Below, piece after piece: positions 8,471 through 16,994 of a stretch of DNA of 64,000 nucleotides. The position numbers and the translations under genes are program-made. Origin of the DNA: PVC group bacterium (GTDB lineage Bacteria; Verrucomicrobiota; Kiritimatiellia; CAIKKV01). A model generated the notes under the pieces. The model searched no databases and was not told the origin of the DNA. It saw only the letters and a program-made list of their open reading frames with translations. The stretch covers positions 18,811 to 82,810 of the forward strand of contig CAMDGM010000012.1 of NCBI GenBank assembly GCA_945898015.1. Reading direction: 5' to 3'. Position 1 is the first letter of the stretch. Each line of letters starts with the position of its first letter.

Positions 8471-9676
8471 TTAAGATTTGTTATGGTGTAAAGTAGGTTT
8501 TACTGGTTTCGTAGGGGATTCCGGACCTGATTTTCGGAGTGTCACTAATCCGTAAATCAACGCGAGAAAGTAGCTTAACCACGCCAGATGGAGCAATACT
8601 GGCAGTCCAAAACGTTCGCCGATCGGACCCAGGCTGATCAGTAAAAGACCGGCGATTCCCCATGCGCCACCGACGATCAAGCCCATACGTTGACGCAAGT
8701 TGAATTGAGACGAGGCGTGACGGGAAAGGGTGACCAGGAGCGGGTAACTGGTGTAAAGGGTGAAACCGGCGGCCACCAGTATCCAGACTGCCGAGGCGTG
8801 TTTGGCCATCAATAAAAAGGCGATCAGAAAAGGAGGACCCAGGGATAGAGACAGTCGGAGTGTGTTCCAGTAGCCTTTATGGTGGGCAACGAAGCCCCAA
8901 AACAGGGATCCGACTGCTCCGCCGATTCCGAAAAGGAATACGGCTCTTCCGCCGAACGAGAGGGAATGGCCGTGATGGTTCAGGAATGTCGGGATCAGGC
9001 TGGCTAGAAGGGTTGCGGCGGTGGCGACAAGGGTGGCCATAACAAAAAGGTGACCAAAGGGTAGTCGTGGAACGCCGATATTGTTATCAGGGGCGGGAGT
9101 GGAGTTGACGGGTTCAACGGCTAGTCGTACGCCAAGCAGGGGCAGCCCTACTGCCGGGATCAGGCAAAGAGGGGTCAACCACACCAGTCCGGAGAGGCCA
9201 TGTCGGTCCACGATGGCCCCCGACAGCCAGGCGCCGGCCGAGAATCCTACAAACCCGGAGACCATGAAGCAGGCGGTAGAAACGGAGGACGGAATTTTGT
9301 CAAGGCGGTGAACCCCCCTGAGCCCATCCGGATGGATGAGCGCAATTCCAAGTCCTGACAGGAAGAGCAGGCCTCCCAGTATTAACAGGTTAGGCGCGCC
9401 GGCCGGGAGGAGCCCGATCAGGGGGAGCAGCGCCGCGGCCACGAGTCCGGCGCTGATGATCCAGGGTTTATCGCTGTTGAACGGAAGGTGCCCGGCGATC
9501 ACTTGGAACAGGTTTGTGACGATGATGAAGAACGTAATATGGAGAAGTCCTCCCGAGAGGGACAGCTGGAAATGTACGCACAGGACCGGGAGGATGGCGC
9601 CCAGCATTCCGCCGAACAGGTCGCCCGTGATATGGGCCGCCATGAGCGCAAACAAATGAACAGCCTGTCGGAACAT
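8471..9676 (-). CDS. MFS transporter, fosmidomycin-resistance-like
   Basis: A 401-residue membrane protein with about twelve hydrophobic segments, of the major facilitator superfamily. The N-terminal FALMAAHITGDLFGGMLGAI and the short loops recall the fosmidomycin resistance (Fsr) branch, which exports small toxic compounds; that placement is a recollection. The start at 9676 has CGGAG upstream on the minus strand, while the frame extends 20 residues further without a good site. It begins 14 bases after the PabBC stop and is probably the last gene of that minus-strand run. Downstream is a weak AT hairpin (CTTAATTACTTAAG) followed by five Ts. Confidence 0.8.
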   Translation of the reverse strand: MFRQAVHLFALMAAHITGDLFGGMLGAILPVLCVHFQLSLSGGLLHITFFIIVTNLFQVIAGHLPFNSDKPWIISAGLVAAALLPLIGLLPAGAPNLLILGGLLFLSGLGIALIHPDGLRGVHRLDKIPSSVSTACFMVSGFVGFSAGAWLSGAIVDRHGLSGLVWLTPLCLIPAVGLPLLGVRLAVEPVNSTPAPDNNIGVPRLPFGHLFVMATLVATAATLLASLIPTFLNHHGHSLSFGGRAVFLFGIGGAVGSLFWGFVAHHKGYWNTLRLSLSLGPPFLIAFLLMAKHASAVWILVAAGFTLYTSYPLLVTLSRHASSQFNLRQRMGLIVGGAWGIAGLLLISLGPIGERFGLPVLLHLAWLSYFLALIYGLVTLRKSGPESPTKPVKPTLHHNKS

Positions 9677-9690
9677 GTTAAACTCCGGGT

Positions 9691-11466
9691 TTAGGATGCA
9701 AGCCGTGGGACTGTAGGGGCAAGCACAACATCCCACTCTTTTCGGACGGAATTGAACAACCGGATCCGCAGGCCGGCGGACAATTCCTCGCGCCGGATAA
9801 CGCGCTCGCGGAGTCGTCCCTGTTCCAGCAGGTGGGCGCGGTACACACCGTCCAATAGCCCGCAGGAAACCGGAGGTGTATACCAGATCCCGTCCTGTTC
9901 CACCATTACATTAGCCAAGGTGGATTCGGTGATTTCGTTGCGCCGGTTCCACAGCAGCACATCGTCACAGGATGCGCCGGCCAGTTTCCGGGCCTCCTCG
10001 TAGACGCTTCGGCGGGTGGTTTTGTGGTATAAGAAAGGATCGGCGGTGTCGATCGGTTCGGCCGCCAGCGTGACGCGATAGGACGTGGGCAGGGCCTGCA
10101 GCGGGGTGATCTCGAGTTCTGGAACGCCTGATTTTGACAGGATCAGACGGATTCGGTGAGGTTTTGACGGAAGGCCGACCACTGCTTTTTCGAGATCATG
10201 GCGGAGGGCGTCACGATTCATGTGAAAGTTGAAAAATGCGGCTGACTCGGCTATCCGGTCCAGATGCCGTTCTAGCAAATAGAGGCCGCCGCCGGGATTC
10301 CAAAGTAGTGTTTCCAACAGGCAGAAGGCCGGCCAGGGGCGGGTCAGTATCCGGGCTTTGGCCCGGCATTCTTCGAGTTCGGACGCGGCTGTGGAATCCC
10401 AGACGATTCCGCCGCCCGTGCCATATTCCGCGAGACCTGTTTTTCGATCCACCCGCACGGTTCGGATGGCCACGTTGAATTGCGCGCGGCGTCCTGGCGC
10501 CACGAAGCCGATGGCGCCGGTATAGATCCCTCGGGGCGTGGTTTCGAGTTTTGAAATCAGGGCCATGGCCGATGTCTTGGGCGCGCCGGTGATGGAGGCC
10601 GCCGGGAAGAGGGCGCGCAGAATATCGAGAAATCCTGCCCGGGTGTTGCACTCCACCCGGCTTGTCATTTGCCACAGAGTGGGGTAGGGCTCGATCGCGA
10701 AGGGGTTTGCCACTTCCACCGAGCCGGTCTGGGCGATCCGGCCTAGATCGTTGCGCACCATGTCCACGATCATGACATGTTCGGCCCGGTCTTTCTCCGA
10801 CGACGCCAGCATGGAGGCTAAACGCCTGTCTTCGGCGGGCCATAAGCCGCGGGATTGCGTTCCTTTCATCGGCTGGGACGCCAGCCGGTTGCCGTCCCAG
10901 TCGAAGAAGAGCTCGGGGGACGCGCTGCACAAGGCCCAGTCGGCTGTTTCCACGAATGCGCCGTAGGGCGTTTCCTGGGCCTCGAGCAGAGACGAAAACA
11001 GGGCCCTGGCGGGCTGGGTGAAAGGGGCGCGGAGACGGAGCGTGTAGTTGATCTGGTACGTGTCGCCTTGTCGAATATGTTCTTTGATGCGGCGGATGGC
11101 TTGTGCGTAGGATGCGTCCTCCACGGTGGGCTGCCAATCCGGGTTTTCCACGAGAGGGTGGTCGACGTTTGCGGGACGGTCTGTTTCGCGGGGTTTGGGG
11201 TAAATGCCAAACCAAAGTAGCGGGAGAGAGGGGTCGGGTGGGCGTACGATCAATGACGGATCGAAGGCCGGGGCAGCTTCATATGCGATAAAACCGGCGG
11301 CCCACCGTCCCCGGTGCTCCGTCTCGTGTTCGATGCGTTGAAGGGCTGGCAGCACCTCGTCCAAGCGCCGGGCCTCGCAGATGAGTTCAGGCTGTTCGAA
11401 ACTCAGCCAGCGTTGAGTCCGGGCGTTGAACAGGAAGAGGGAGGGGTCGGGCGTGCCCGGAGTCAT
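9691..11466 (-). CDS. pabB: aminodeoxychorismate synthase component I fused to aminodeoxychorismate lyase-like domain (PabB-PabC)
   Basis: A 591-residue two-domain folate enzyme. Residues 1-370 are the chorismate-binding PabB part: INYTLRLRAPF, SPELFF, PMKGTQSRG with the catalytic lysine of aminodeoxychorismate synthases, MVRNDLGRIA, ITGAPKTSAM, IYTGAIGF, and TGGGIVWDS. Residues 380-591 are a class IV aminotransferase-fold domain (FCLLETLLW, LERHLDRI, YHKTTRR with the likely PLP lysine, NRRNEITEST, and LLDGVYR), matching aminodeoxychorismate lyase. Together they would turn chorismate into p-aminobenzoate, given a PabA glutaminase that is not in this window. Its ATG overlaps the stop of the upstream hybrid kinase (ATGA), so the two are translated together. 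Such fusions are known in several bacteria. Confidence 0.88.
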   Translation of the reverse strand: MTPGTPDPSLFLFNARTQRWLSFEQPELICEARRLDEVLPALQRIEHETEHRGRWAAGFIAYEAAPAFDPSLIVRPPDPSLPLLWFGIYPKPRETDRPANVDHPLVENPDWQPTVEDASYAQAIRRIKEHIRQGDTYQINYTLRLRAPFTQPARALFSSLLEAQETPYGAFVETADWALCSASPELFFDWDGNRLASQPMKGTQSRGLWPAEDRRLASMLASSEKDRAEHVMIVDMVRNDLGRIAQTGSVEVANPFAIEPYPTLWQMTSRVECNTRAGFLDILRALFPAASITGAPKTSAMALISKLETTPRGIYTGAIGFVAPGRRAQFNVAIRTVRVDRKTGLAEYGTGGGIVWDSTAASELEECRAKARILTRPWPAFCLLETLLWNPGGGLYLLERHLDRIAESAAFFNFHMNRDALRHDLEKAVVGLPSKPHRIRLILSKSGVPELEITPLQALPTSYRVTLAAEPIDTADPFLYHKTTRRSVYEEARKLAGASCDDVLLWNRRNEITESTLANVMVEQDGIWYTPPVSCGLLDGVYRAHLLEQGRLRERVIRREELSAGLRIRLFNSVRKEWDVVLAPTVPRLAS

Positions 11467-14400
11467 GTGACGCGCCCCTTGAGCACCCGATCCAGTTCGG
11501 CGAGCAGTTTGTTGAGGGTGTAGGGTTTTTGGAGGAACCCGGCGATGCCCTGGCCTTCGAAGTGGCGGAGGGCGCTTTGTTCGGCATGCCCGCTGGAGAG
11601 AATGACACGTACGTCCGGTCGGACCTGTCTCATTTCACGAAAGGCGCTGACACCGTCCATTCGGGGCATGGTGAGGTCGAGAATCACCAGGGCAATTTCG
11701 GCGGCGTGTTCGCGGAACACCTGGACGCCTTCTTCGCCATCCTGAGCGGTGAGCGTGCGATAGCCGAGTCGGCGCAGGATGTTGGCGCAGATATCGCGGA
11801 CGATTTGTTCGTCGTCCACCACCAGGATCAGAATTGACGAGGCGGCGGTCATGTCCGCAGCGTGAGGAGAAGGATTGGCGGAGAGGGAGGCGTTTTCCGT
11901 GGCGGTCAATGCGGACGCACTGGAAATGTCGAGAGGAATGGGGCTTGCGGATATCGGGAAGAGTACCCGGATGAGGGTGCCCTGGTTCGGCCGGCTTTTC
12001 ATGAAAATGGTTCCGTTGTGGCCGCGTACGATTCCCAGGACGGTTGACATTCCCAAGCCACGCCCAGTGAATTTGGTTGTGAAGAAGGGTTCGAACACCC
12101 GGCGCGCGACGTCCGACGTCATGCCGCAACCGGTATCAGAAACTTCGAGCCAGACAAAGCGACCGGCCGCGCGTTTTTCGGGGATCAGGCTGGTTTTGAG
12201 GTCAGCTTCGGTGTATTCCTGCGCGCCCGTTGAAATGGTGATGGTGCCCACTTTGTCGCCGATGGCTTCCGAGGCATTGGTAATGAGGTTCATGACGATC
12301 TGTTGGATTTGTCCGGGATCGGCCCGCAGATTCGGGAGCGCCGCGTCAAGGGTGAGGTTCAGGGTGATGGTCTTGGAGATCGCCGCTTTGAGCATGTGGG
12401 CGTTTTCTTCCACCAAGTCGTTCATGTTCAGGTCCCGTACTTCGAACAGGCCTTTCCCTGAATAAGCCAGCATTTGCCGGGTCAGATCGGCGGCTCGTTT
12501 GGTGGCTTGAATAGCATGATCCACATTGGATCGGGAGGTGATATGTTCAGGCATGTCCATTTGGGCGAGTTCAAGGTTGCTCAGTATGGCGGTCAGAAGG
12601 TTGTTGAAATCGTGGGCAATACCGCCGGCCAGAACCCCGAGGCTTTCGAGCTTTTGGAAATGTAAAAGCTGGCGTTCAATTTCCAGTCGTGTGTCTTCCG
12701 CGAATTTACGTTCGGTGATGTCGCGGGAGATGGCGATAAGCTCCAAGGGCATATTGCGAATGGGGTCCATGACTCGTTTTCCGGTCGACTCCACCCATAC
12801 GACAGAGCCGTTTTTGTGGAGAAACCGGCAGGTGAACTTTCCGATGCCGTCTTGTCCGAGCACCTGGTTGACGCTGGCGGTTAACATCGACAGGTCGTCC
12901 GGGTGAACGAATTTTGATGTGGACTGGCCCACCATTTCCAGAGGGTCGTATCCGAGCATGGTCCGGCAACTGGGCGAGGCGTAGATGAACACACCGTCGG
13001 GTGAAAGCCGGCTGATGACGTCGCTGGCATGTTCGGCCAGTAGGCGATATTGTTGTTCGCTTTCTTCAAGACGGATGAGCGCGGAATATTTTTCGGAGAT
13101 GTCGGAAAAAACAAGAACCACGCCGGTGGCGGTTCCCGAGGCGTCGCGGATCGGCGCGATGCTGTCGGAGATTTGCCGTTCCTGCCCATCCCGTGTGATC
13201 AGGGAGGTGTGGTTGGGAAGACCCAGGATTGTGCCGGAGGCGATGACGCGATCGACAGGATTATCGATCGGTTGGTGAGAGCGGCTGTTGATGACGCGAA
13301 AGACATCGCTCAGGGGTTTGTCGAAGGCGTCGGAGAACATCCACCCGGTCAGTCGTTCCGCCGCTGGATTCATCTGCCGGATCCGGCATTGATTGTTGAC
13401 GGCGATGACTCCATCGCCGATGGAGTTGAGGGTGACGGCGAGGTTCTCTTCGGAATCTCGAAGAGCGGCGGTGCGCAGGTGTACGATTTGCTCGGTGATA
13501 ACCAGGCGGTTGCGGAGGAATCCGACAAACAACGTCAGGATGCCCGTCAGCAACAGGCCGCCGGTAATCGCCCATTTTCGGCCGTGGAGCGGATAGGCGG
13601 AGAGGAAGGCAGGAGAGGGATACGAGAGGACCACGTAGGTGCGTCCAAAGGCGAAGACGGGGTGCAGATTGAAGAGGGAAAGCTGATTTAGTTTGCTTAA
13701 ACCCGAGTCTTTCCGAGGAACGTTTTTTGGGGGCCAACTCGCCATGAGTTGGGCGGTGGCGGAGTCTGTCAGGTCCACCAGATCCAGATTTAGAAAGCGT
13801 TCGCCCAGTCCGGCCCGGCTGGATGCCCGCAAGAACAGGTTCTGGAATCGGATGATGGCGGTGGCGAATCCTCGTGCCGCGCCGGGGTGATGGGGCTTGC
13901 CGGAACCGGACGGAAGCATGATGTAAACAGGATGGAAGGCCAAGACCGCCGGCAGGAACTGGGGTTGGTGATTCAACACGAAGGCGGGCGTGGCGGTCCA
14001 CAAGTCGGTGCGCAAGGCGGTCTCCATCGCCCGCCGTGGAATCGCTTCTGAGCCCAGATCGAATCCCAGGGCGTTTGCCTGTTCGGCAACCGGCTCCACA
14101 TAGAAGAAGGGAAAGTAGCGTGGCCGCCCGCCGGCGAGACTGCGTTTGCCCGGTTCAGGAGCGTCCCAGATCGAAAAGTCGGTTATGCCGAGCCGGTGTG
14201 CTTCGGCGGTGACCTCGTCTTTTGTTGAGGTGGTGACGAGGGGGACCCACGCGAAGGCTTCGACGGCATCTGCCTGGGCCATCGTTCCAGCGAACGTGCT
14301 GAATTCGGAGGGGGTCACTGCTTCACTGCTTTCGAAAAAACGGGACAAAGACGCCAGATCGGCCCGGATGGCAGTCAGTTCATCGCGGATCTGGCCGGCG

Positions 14401-15872
14401 CGGGATTCTGCCAGGCGATCGAATATCGAATTTCGGCGGCGTATTTCTGATTCGTGGATGAGCAGGCTGCCCATCAGCGTGAGGGCCACGCCGCAAAAAG
14501 CCATCAGGATGCTTTCCATATAGCGTCGGACCCCCTGATGCTCGGAGGCGAAACGGTCCCGACGACGGATGATGTCGATTCCGATCAGCAAGGTTAGAAG
14601 CAGGATCATCACCTCGGCGATGGGCAAAAGGCGGGCACGGGCGATGTTTTCCTGCCATTTCTGCGGCGACCCATCGATTCCAATGTGCATGAGCACCTCG
14701 CCGGTGCGGGGGTCGCAGATCGGCGCATGAGCCGAGAGGAAATGATCGGGGTGATCGTGGTCGGGTCCGAGGGTGAAGGGTTCTTTCCTTTCAAAGAGCG
14801 GCGTGACCTCCGGGTGTGCTTTCCGGCACAGGGATCCGGGCGGAGACGCTGCATGCTCGTGTTCGCCGTCCGTGTTCGGGCCGTGCACGAGTCTGCCATT
14901 CCGGATGGCTGTGGCGTAGATGCCCCGGCAGGGCAGTACGCGGGACATGGCGATGAACTGGGACCGCAGTCGTTCAAAAATGGGTGACGTCAGGTCCTCT
15001 TTTGAAAACGTGAGCGTTTTAACGTCTTCAGGGTTGATGGCTTTGGCCAGGGCGGATGCCTGTTCCATCAGGTGATCGCGCTGTTCGGCATCCTTGTTCG
15101 ATCCACGGTGTTCGGTGGCATACCAGCCCAGAACCAGCAAACTGGTAAAGATAAGCGGGGCCGACCAGGGTGCGTTGCGGGAACGGTTCGGTGTTTCCTG
15201 GGGCAGGCGATGGCGGTAAATCCAGAATCCGATTATGGCGCCGGCCATGCCGAAGACCCGCAACAGTTGGGCGGGAAAGCCCAGCGCGTTGAAAAAGGAC
15301 TCGTTATTCAGCCAGAAGGCAGGCGCGAAATGGGCTGGCGGAACCACGATTTCAGAGATGCCAAAAAAGCAGATGCAAGAGGCCGATAGGATGAGCCCTC
15401 GGCGCTTCCAGATGTCTTTTTCCGGGTGCATAAGGGAGATGAGCGCGGCCATGGTCAGAATGCTTCCTGGAATACCAAGGGCATATCGGACGCCGGCATT
15501 AAGCCCGGCTATGCCGTCATCCAGTGCGCCCAATGCGGCTAACGCACTGAGACCCGGCACCAGCCAGGCGCCCACGGCCGGATGTCCGTTCCTGAGGAAG
15601 GCCCGTCGTCCGAATTCCGTCAATGACATCAGGGAAATCGAGAGAAAGGCGACCTGCCAGATACGCAGGGTCGGATTGTCCCCCTGACTGAACGCCAGCA
15701 CTTCAAGCCATTTGGCAAGACCGTTGAATAAACCGAAGCAGCCCATCCATCTCCATGACAATGGGCTGGCATCCTCGGAACTTAGGCTGCGGCATAAAGC
15801 GGCCATCAGGATGAATAGAAGGCCGTAAACGAAAAACAGGTAATCCATATTTCGACCGAAAAACTCAGCCAT
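11463..15872 (-). CDS. hybrid sensor histidine kinase with 7-TM, CHASE, PAS, kinase and receiver domains
   Basis: A 1469-residue membrane sensor kinase. Residues 1-220 hold about seven membrane helices. A soluble segment with a possible external sensor follows (about 245-430), then two helices, a CHASE-like external domain (about 495-720, with the FAWVP and RYFPFFYVEP stretches) and another helix near 750. Two PAS domains lie at about 785-1030. The kinase core has AHDFNNLLTAIL with H1087, and ATP-binding N, G1 and G2 boxes (NLITNASEA, DTGCGM, GRGLGMS). A receiver domain occupies about 1345-1465 with phospho-acceptor D1399 in LDLTMP. The start at 15872 has AGGAG six bases upstream. Its stop overlaps the pabBC start. 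Signal and output are unknown. Confidence 0.9.
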   Translation of the reverse strand: MAEFFGRNMDYLFFVYGLLFILMAALCRSLSSEDASPLSWRWMGCFGLFNGLAKWLEVLAFSQGDNPTLRIWQVAFLSISLMSLTEFGRRAFLRNGHPAVGAWLVPGLSALAALGALDDGIAGLNAGVRYALGIPGSILTMAALISLMHPEKDIWKRRGLILSASCICFFGISEIVVPPAHFAPAFWLNNESFFNALGFPAQLLRVFGMAGAIIGFWIYRHRLPQETPNRSRNAPWSAPLIFTSLLVLGWYATEHRGSNKDAEQRDHLMEQASALAKAINPEDVKTLTFSKEDLTSPIFERLRSQFIAMSRVLPCRGIYATAIRNGRLVHGPNTDGEHEHAASPPGSLCRKAHPEVTPLFERKEPFTLGPDHDHPDHFLSAHAPICDPRTGEVLMHIGIDGSPQKWQENIARARLLPIAEVMILLLTLLIGIDIIRRRDRFASEHQGVRRYMESILMAFCGVALTLMGSLLIHESEIRRRNSIFDRLAESRAGQIRDELTAIRADLASLSRFFESSEAVTPSEFSTFAGTMAQADAVEAFAWVPLVTTSTKDEVTAEAHRLGITDFSIWDAPEPGKRSLAGGRPRYFPFFYVEPVAEQANALGFDLGSEAIPRRAMETALRTDLWTATPAFVLNHQPQFLPAVLAFHPVYIMLPSGSGKPHHPGAARGFATAIIRFQNLFLRASSRAGLGERFLNLDLVDLTDSATAQLMASWPPKNVPRKDSGLSKLNQLSLFNLHPVFAFGRTYVVLSYPSPAFLSAYPLHGRKWAITGGLLLTGILTLFVGFLRNRLVITEQIVHLRTAALRDSEENLAVTLNSIGDGVIAVNNQCRIRQMNPAAERLTGWMFSDAFDKPLSDVFRVINSRSHQPIDNPVDRVIASGTILGLPNHTSLITRDGQERQISDSIAPIRDASGTATGVVLVFSDISEKYSALIRLEESEQQYRLLAEHASDVISRLSPDGVFIYASPSCRTMLGYDPLEMVGQSTSKFVHPDDLSMLTASVNQVLGQDGIGKFTCRFLHKNGSVVWVESTGKRVMDPIRNMPLELIAISRDITERKFAEDTRLEIERQLLHFQKLESLGVLAGGIAHDFNNLLTAILSNLELAQMDMPEHITSRSNVDHAIQATKRAADLTRQMLAYSGKGLFEVRDLNMNDLVEENAHMLKAAISKTITLNLTLDAALPNLRADPGQIQQIVMNLITNASEAIGDKVGTITISTGAQEYTEADLKTSLIPEKRAAGRFVWLEVSDTGCGMTSDVARRVFEPFFTTKFTGRGLGMSTVLGIVRGHNGTIFMKSRPNQGTLIRVLFPISASPIPLDISSASALTATENASLSANPSPHAADMTAASSILILVVDDEQIVRDICANILRRLGYRTLTAQDGEEGVQVFREHAAEIALVILDLTMPRMDGVSAFREMRQVRPDVRVILSSGHAEQSALRHFEGQGIAGFLQKPYTLNKLLAELDRVLKGRVT

Positions 15873-15919
15873 TGACAGCTCCTGATAAACTCAGCTCAAC
15901 ACAGCCTCGGATCTGTTTT

Positions 15920-15947
15920 ATTATCTCTCAAATAGGAGATGAGGCAA
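15920..15947 (-). promoter_or_regulatory. candidate sigma-70 promoter for the large hybrid kinase
   Basis: Minus-strand TTGCCT (15947-15942), a 16-base spacer and GATAAT (15925-15920), about 50 bases before the kinase start at 15872. The -10 matches five of six consensus positions. It would let the kinase be transcribed separately from the aldo/keto reductase gene upstream. Confidence 0.4.
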
Positions 15948-15965
15948 GATAATTATAAAGGCGAT

Positions 15966-16805
15966 TCACGGATTCCGGAACAAGGGTTCGCCTCCGGCCG
16001 GCAAGGCTTGCGTGAATCCGTCCGGGTTGGCGGCCAGTTCTTCAGCGGCGTCGCAGGCGAGGCGGAATAGAGAGGCGTGTCCCGGCGTCAGCGCCGCCGT
16101 AATGGGTTTGGAAAGAGTGAACGCGACCGCGGACTTTACGTCGAGCGCTGTTTCGAGGGGCGCATACCAGCATTTTGGCCAAGGCTTGAGCTCTCCTTTT
16201 TTCAGCGGCCGCTTGGCCAGGGCTTTGAGAGCCAGGATGCCGATGCCCAAAGACCGGGCTTTTTCGACTACCCGGGGGCCGAAATTCCCTTGCGTCCAGC
16301 AGGCGAAGTTGATGGGGAAGAGCACGCTGTCAAAGGGGAATGCGTCCAGCAGGCGTAACGCGGCTTCTTCCGTGTGGGCGGAAAACCCGATGTGGCGGAT
16401 CCAGCCTTTTGCGCGGGCCGCGACGAAGGACTCCAACGCGCCGCCGGGTCCGAGAATCCGGTCCACGTCTTCCGGAGTCGAGACGCCGTGAAGCTGGTAG
16501 AGATCAACGTGATCGGTTTTGAGGCGCGTCAGCGACGCTTGCAGTTCCGCGGCGGCCGGGCCGGCCAGACGTTCCGTGGTTTTACAGGCCAGAAAAACCC
16601 GGTTCCGATACGGGCTGAGTGCCGGCCCGAGCCTTTCCTCGGCATTGCCATAGGAGGGCGCCACATCGAAATAGGTAATTCCCCGGTCAATCGCTTCGCC
16701 TATCAGATGATTCGCCTCACCGGGTGTTGCATTGGTGACGAGGATTCCCCCGAATCCGATGACGGAAAGCGAGTCGCCTGTTTTTCCAAGAGGGCGCGTG
16801 AGCAT
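15966..16805 (-). CDS. aldo/keto reductase
   Basis: A 279-residue NAD(P)H-dependent oxidoreductase of the aldo/keto reductase fold. The catalytic tetrad is visible as YFDVAPSYG (Asp and Tyr), the CKTT lysine and the YQLHG histidine, all in the order expected for the barrel. The frame runs far upstream, but the ATG at 16805 gives the family-typical start LTRPLGKTGDSLSVIGFGG and has CGGAAG eight bases before it. It lies 93 bases upstream of the hybrid kinase on the same strand and is divergent from the creatininase-like gene. The substrate is unknown; many such enzymes act on sugars or aldehydes. Confidence 0.88.
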   Translation of the reverse strand: MLTRPLGKTGDSLSVIGFGGILVTNATPGEANHLIGEAIDRGITYFDVAPSYGNAEERLGPALSPYRNRVFLACKTTERLAGPAAAELQASLTRLKTDHVDLYQLHGVSTPEDVDRILGPGGALESFVAARAKGWIRHIGFSAHTEEAALRLLDAFPFDSVLFPINFACWTQGNFGPRVVEKARSLGIGILALKALAKRPLKKGELKPWPKCWYAPLETALDVKSAVAFTLSKPITAALTPGHASLFRLACDAAEELAANPDGFTQALPAGGEPLFRNP

Positions 16806-16994
16806 AGGCGTATCTTCCGATGTGGGGTGCTGGCTGGATTTATCTCTGGCCTGTGACTTTACAGGAGGCTCGGCAGGCAGGCAAGGCGTATCCCCGCATG
16901 TTTCGGTTTGTCTTTCTGGGCAAGGACGCGGAAAGGCTGGAACCGGATTGGTTTTTCCGATAGGTTGATACACAGCACAAGGAGCGGAGGACAT

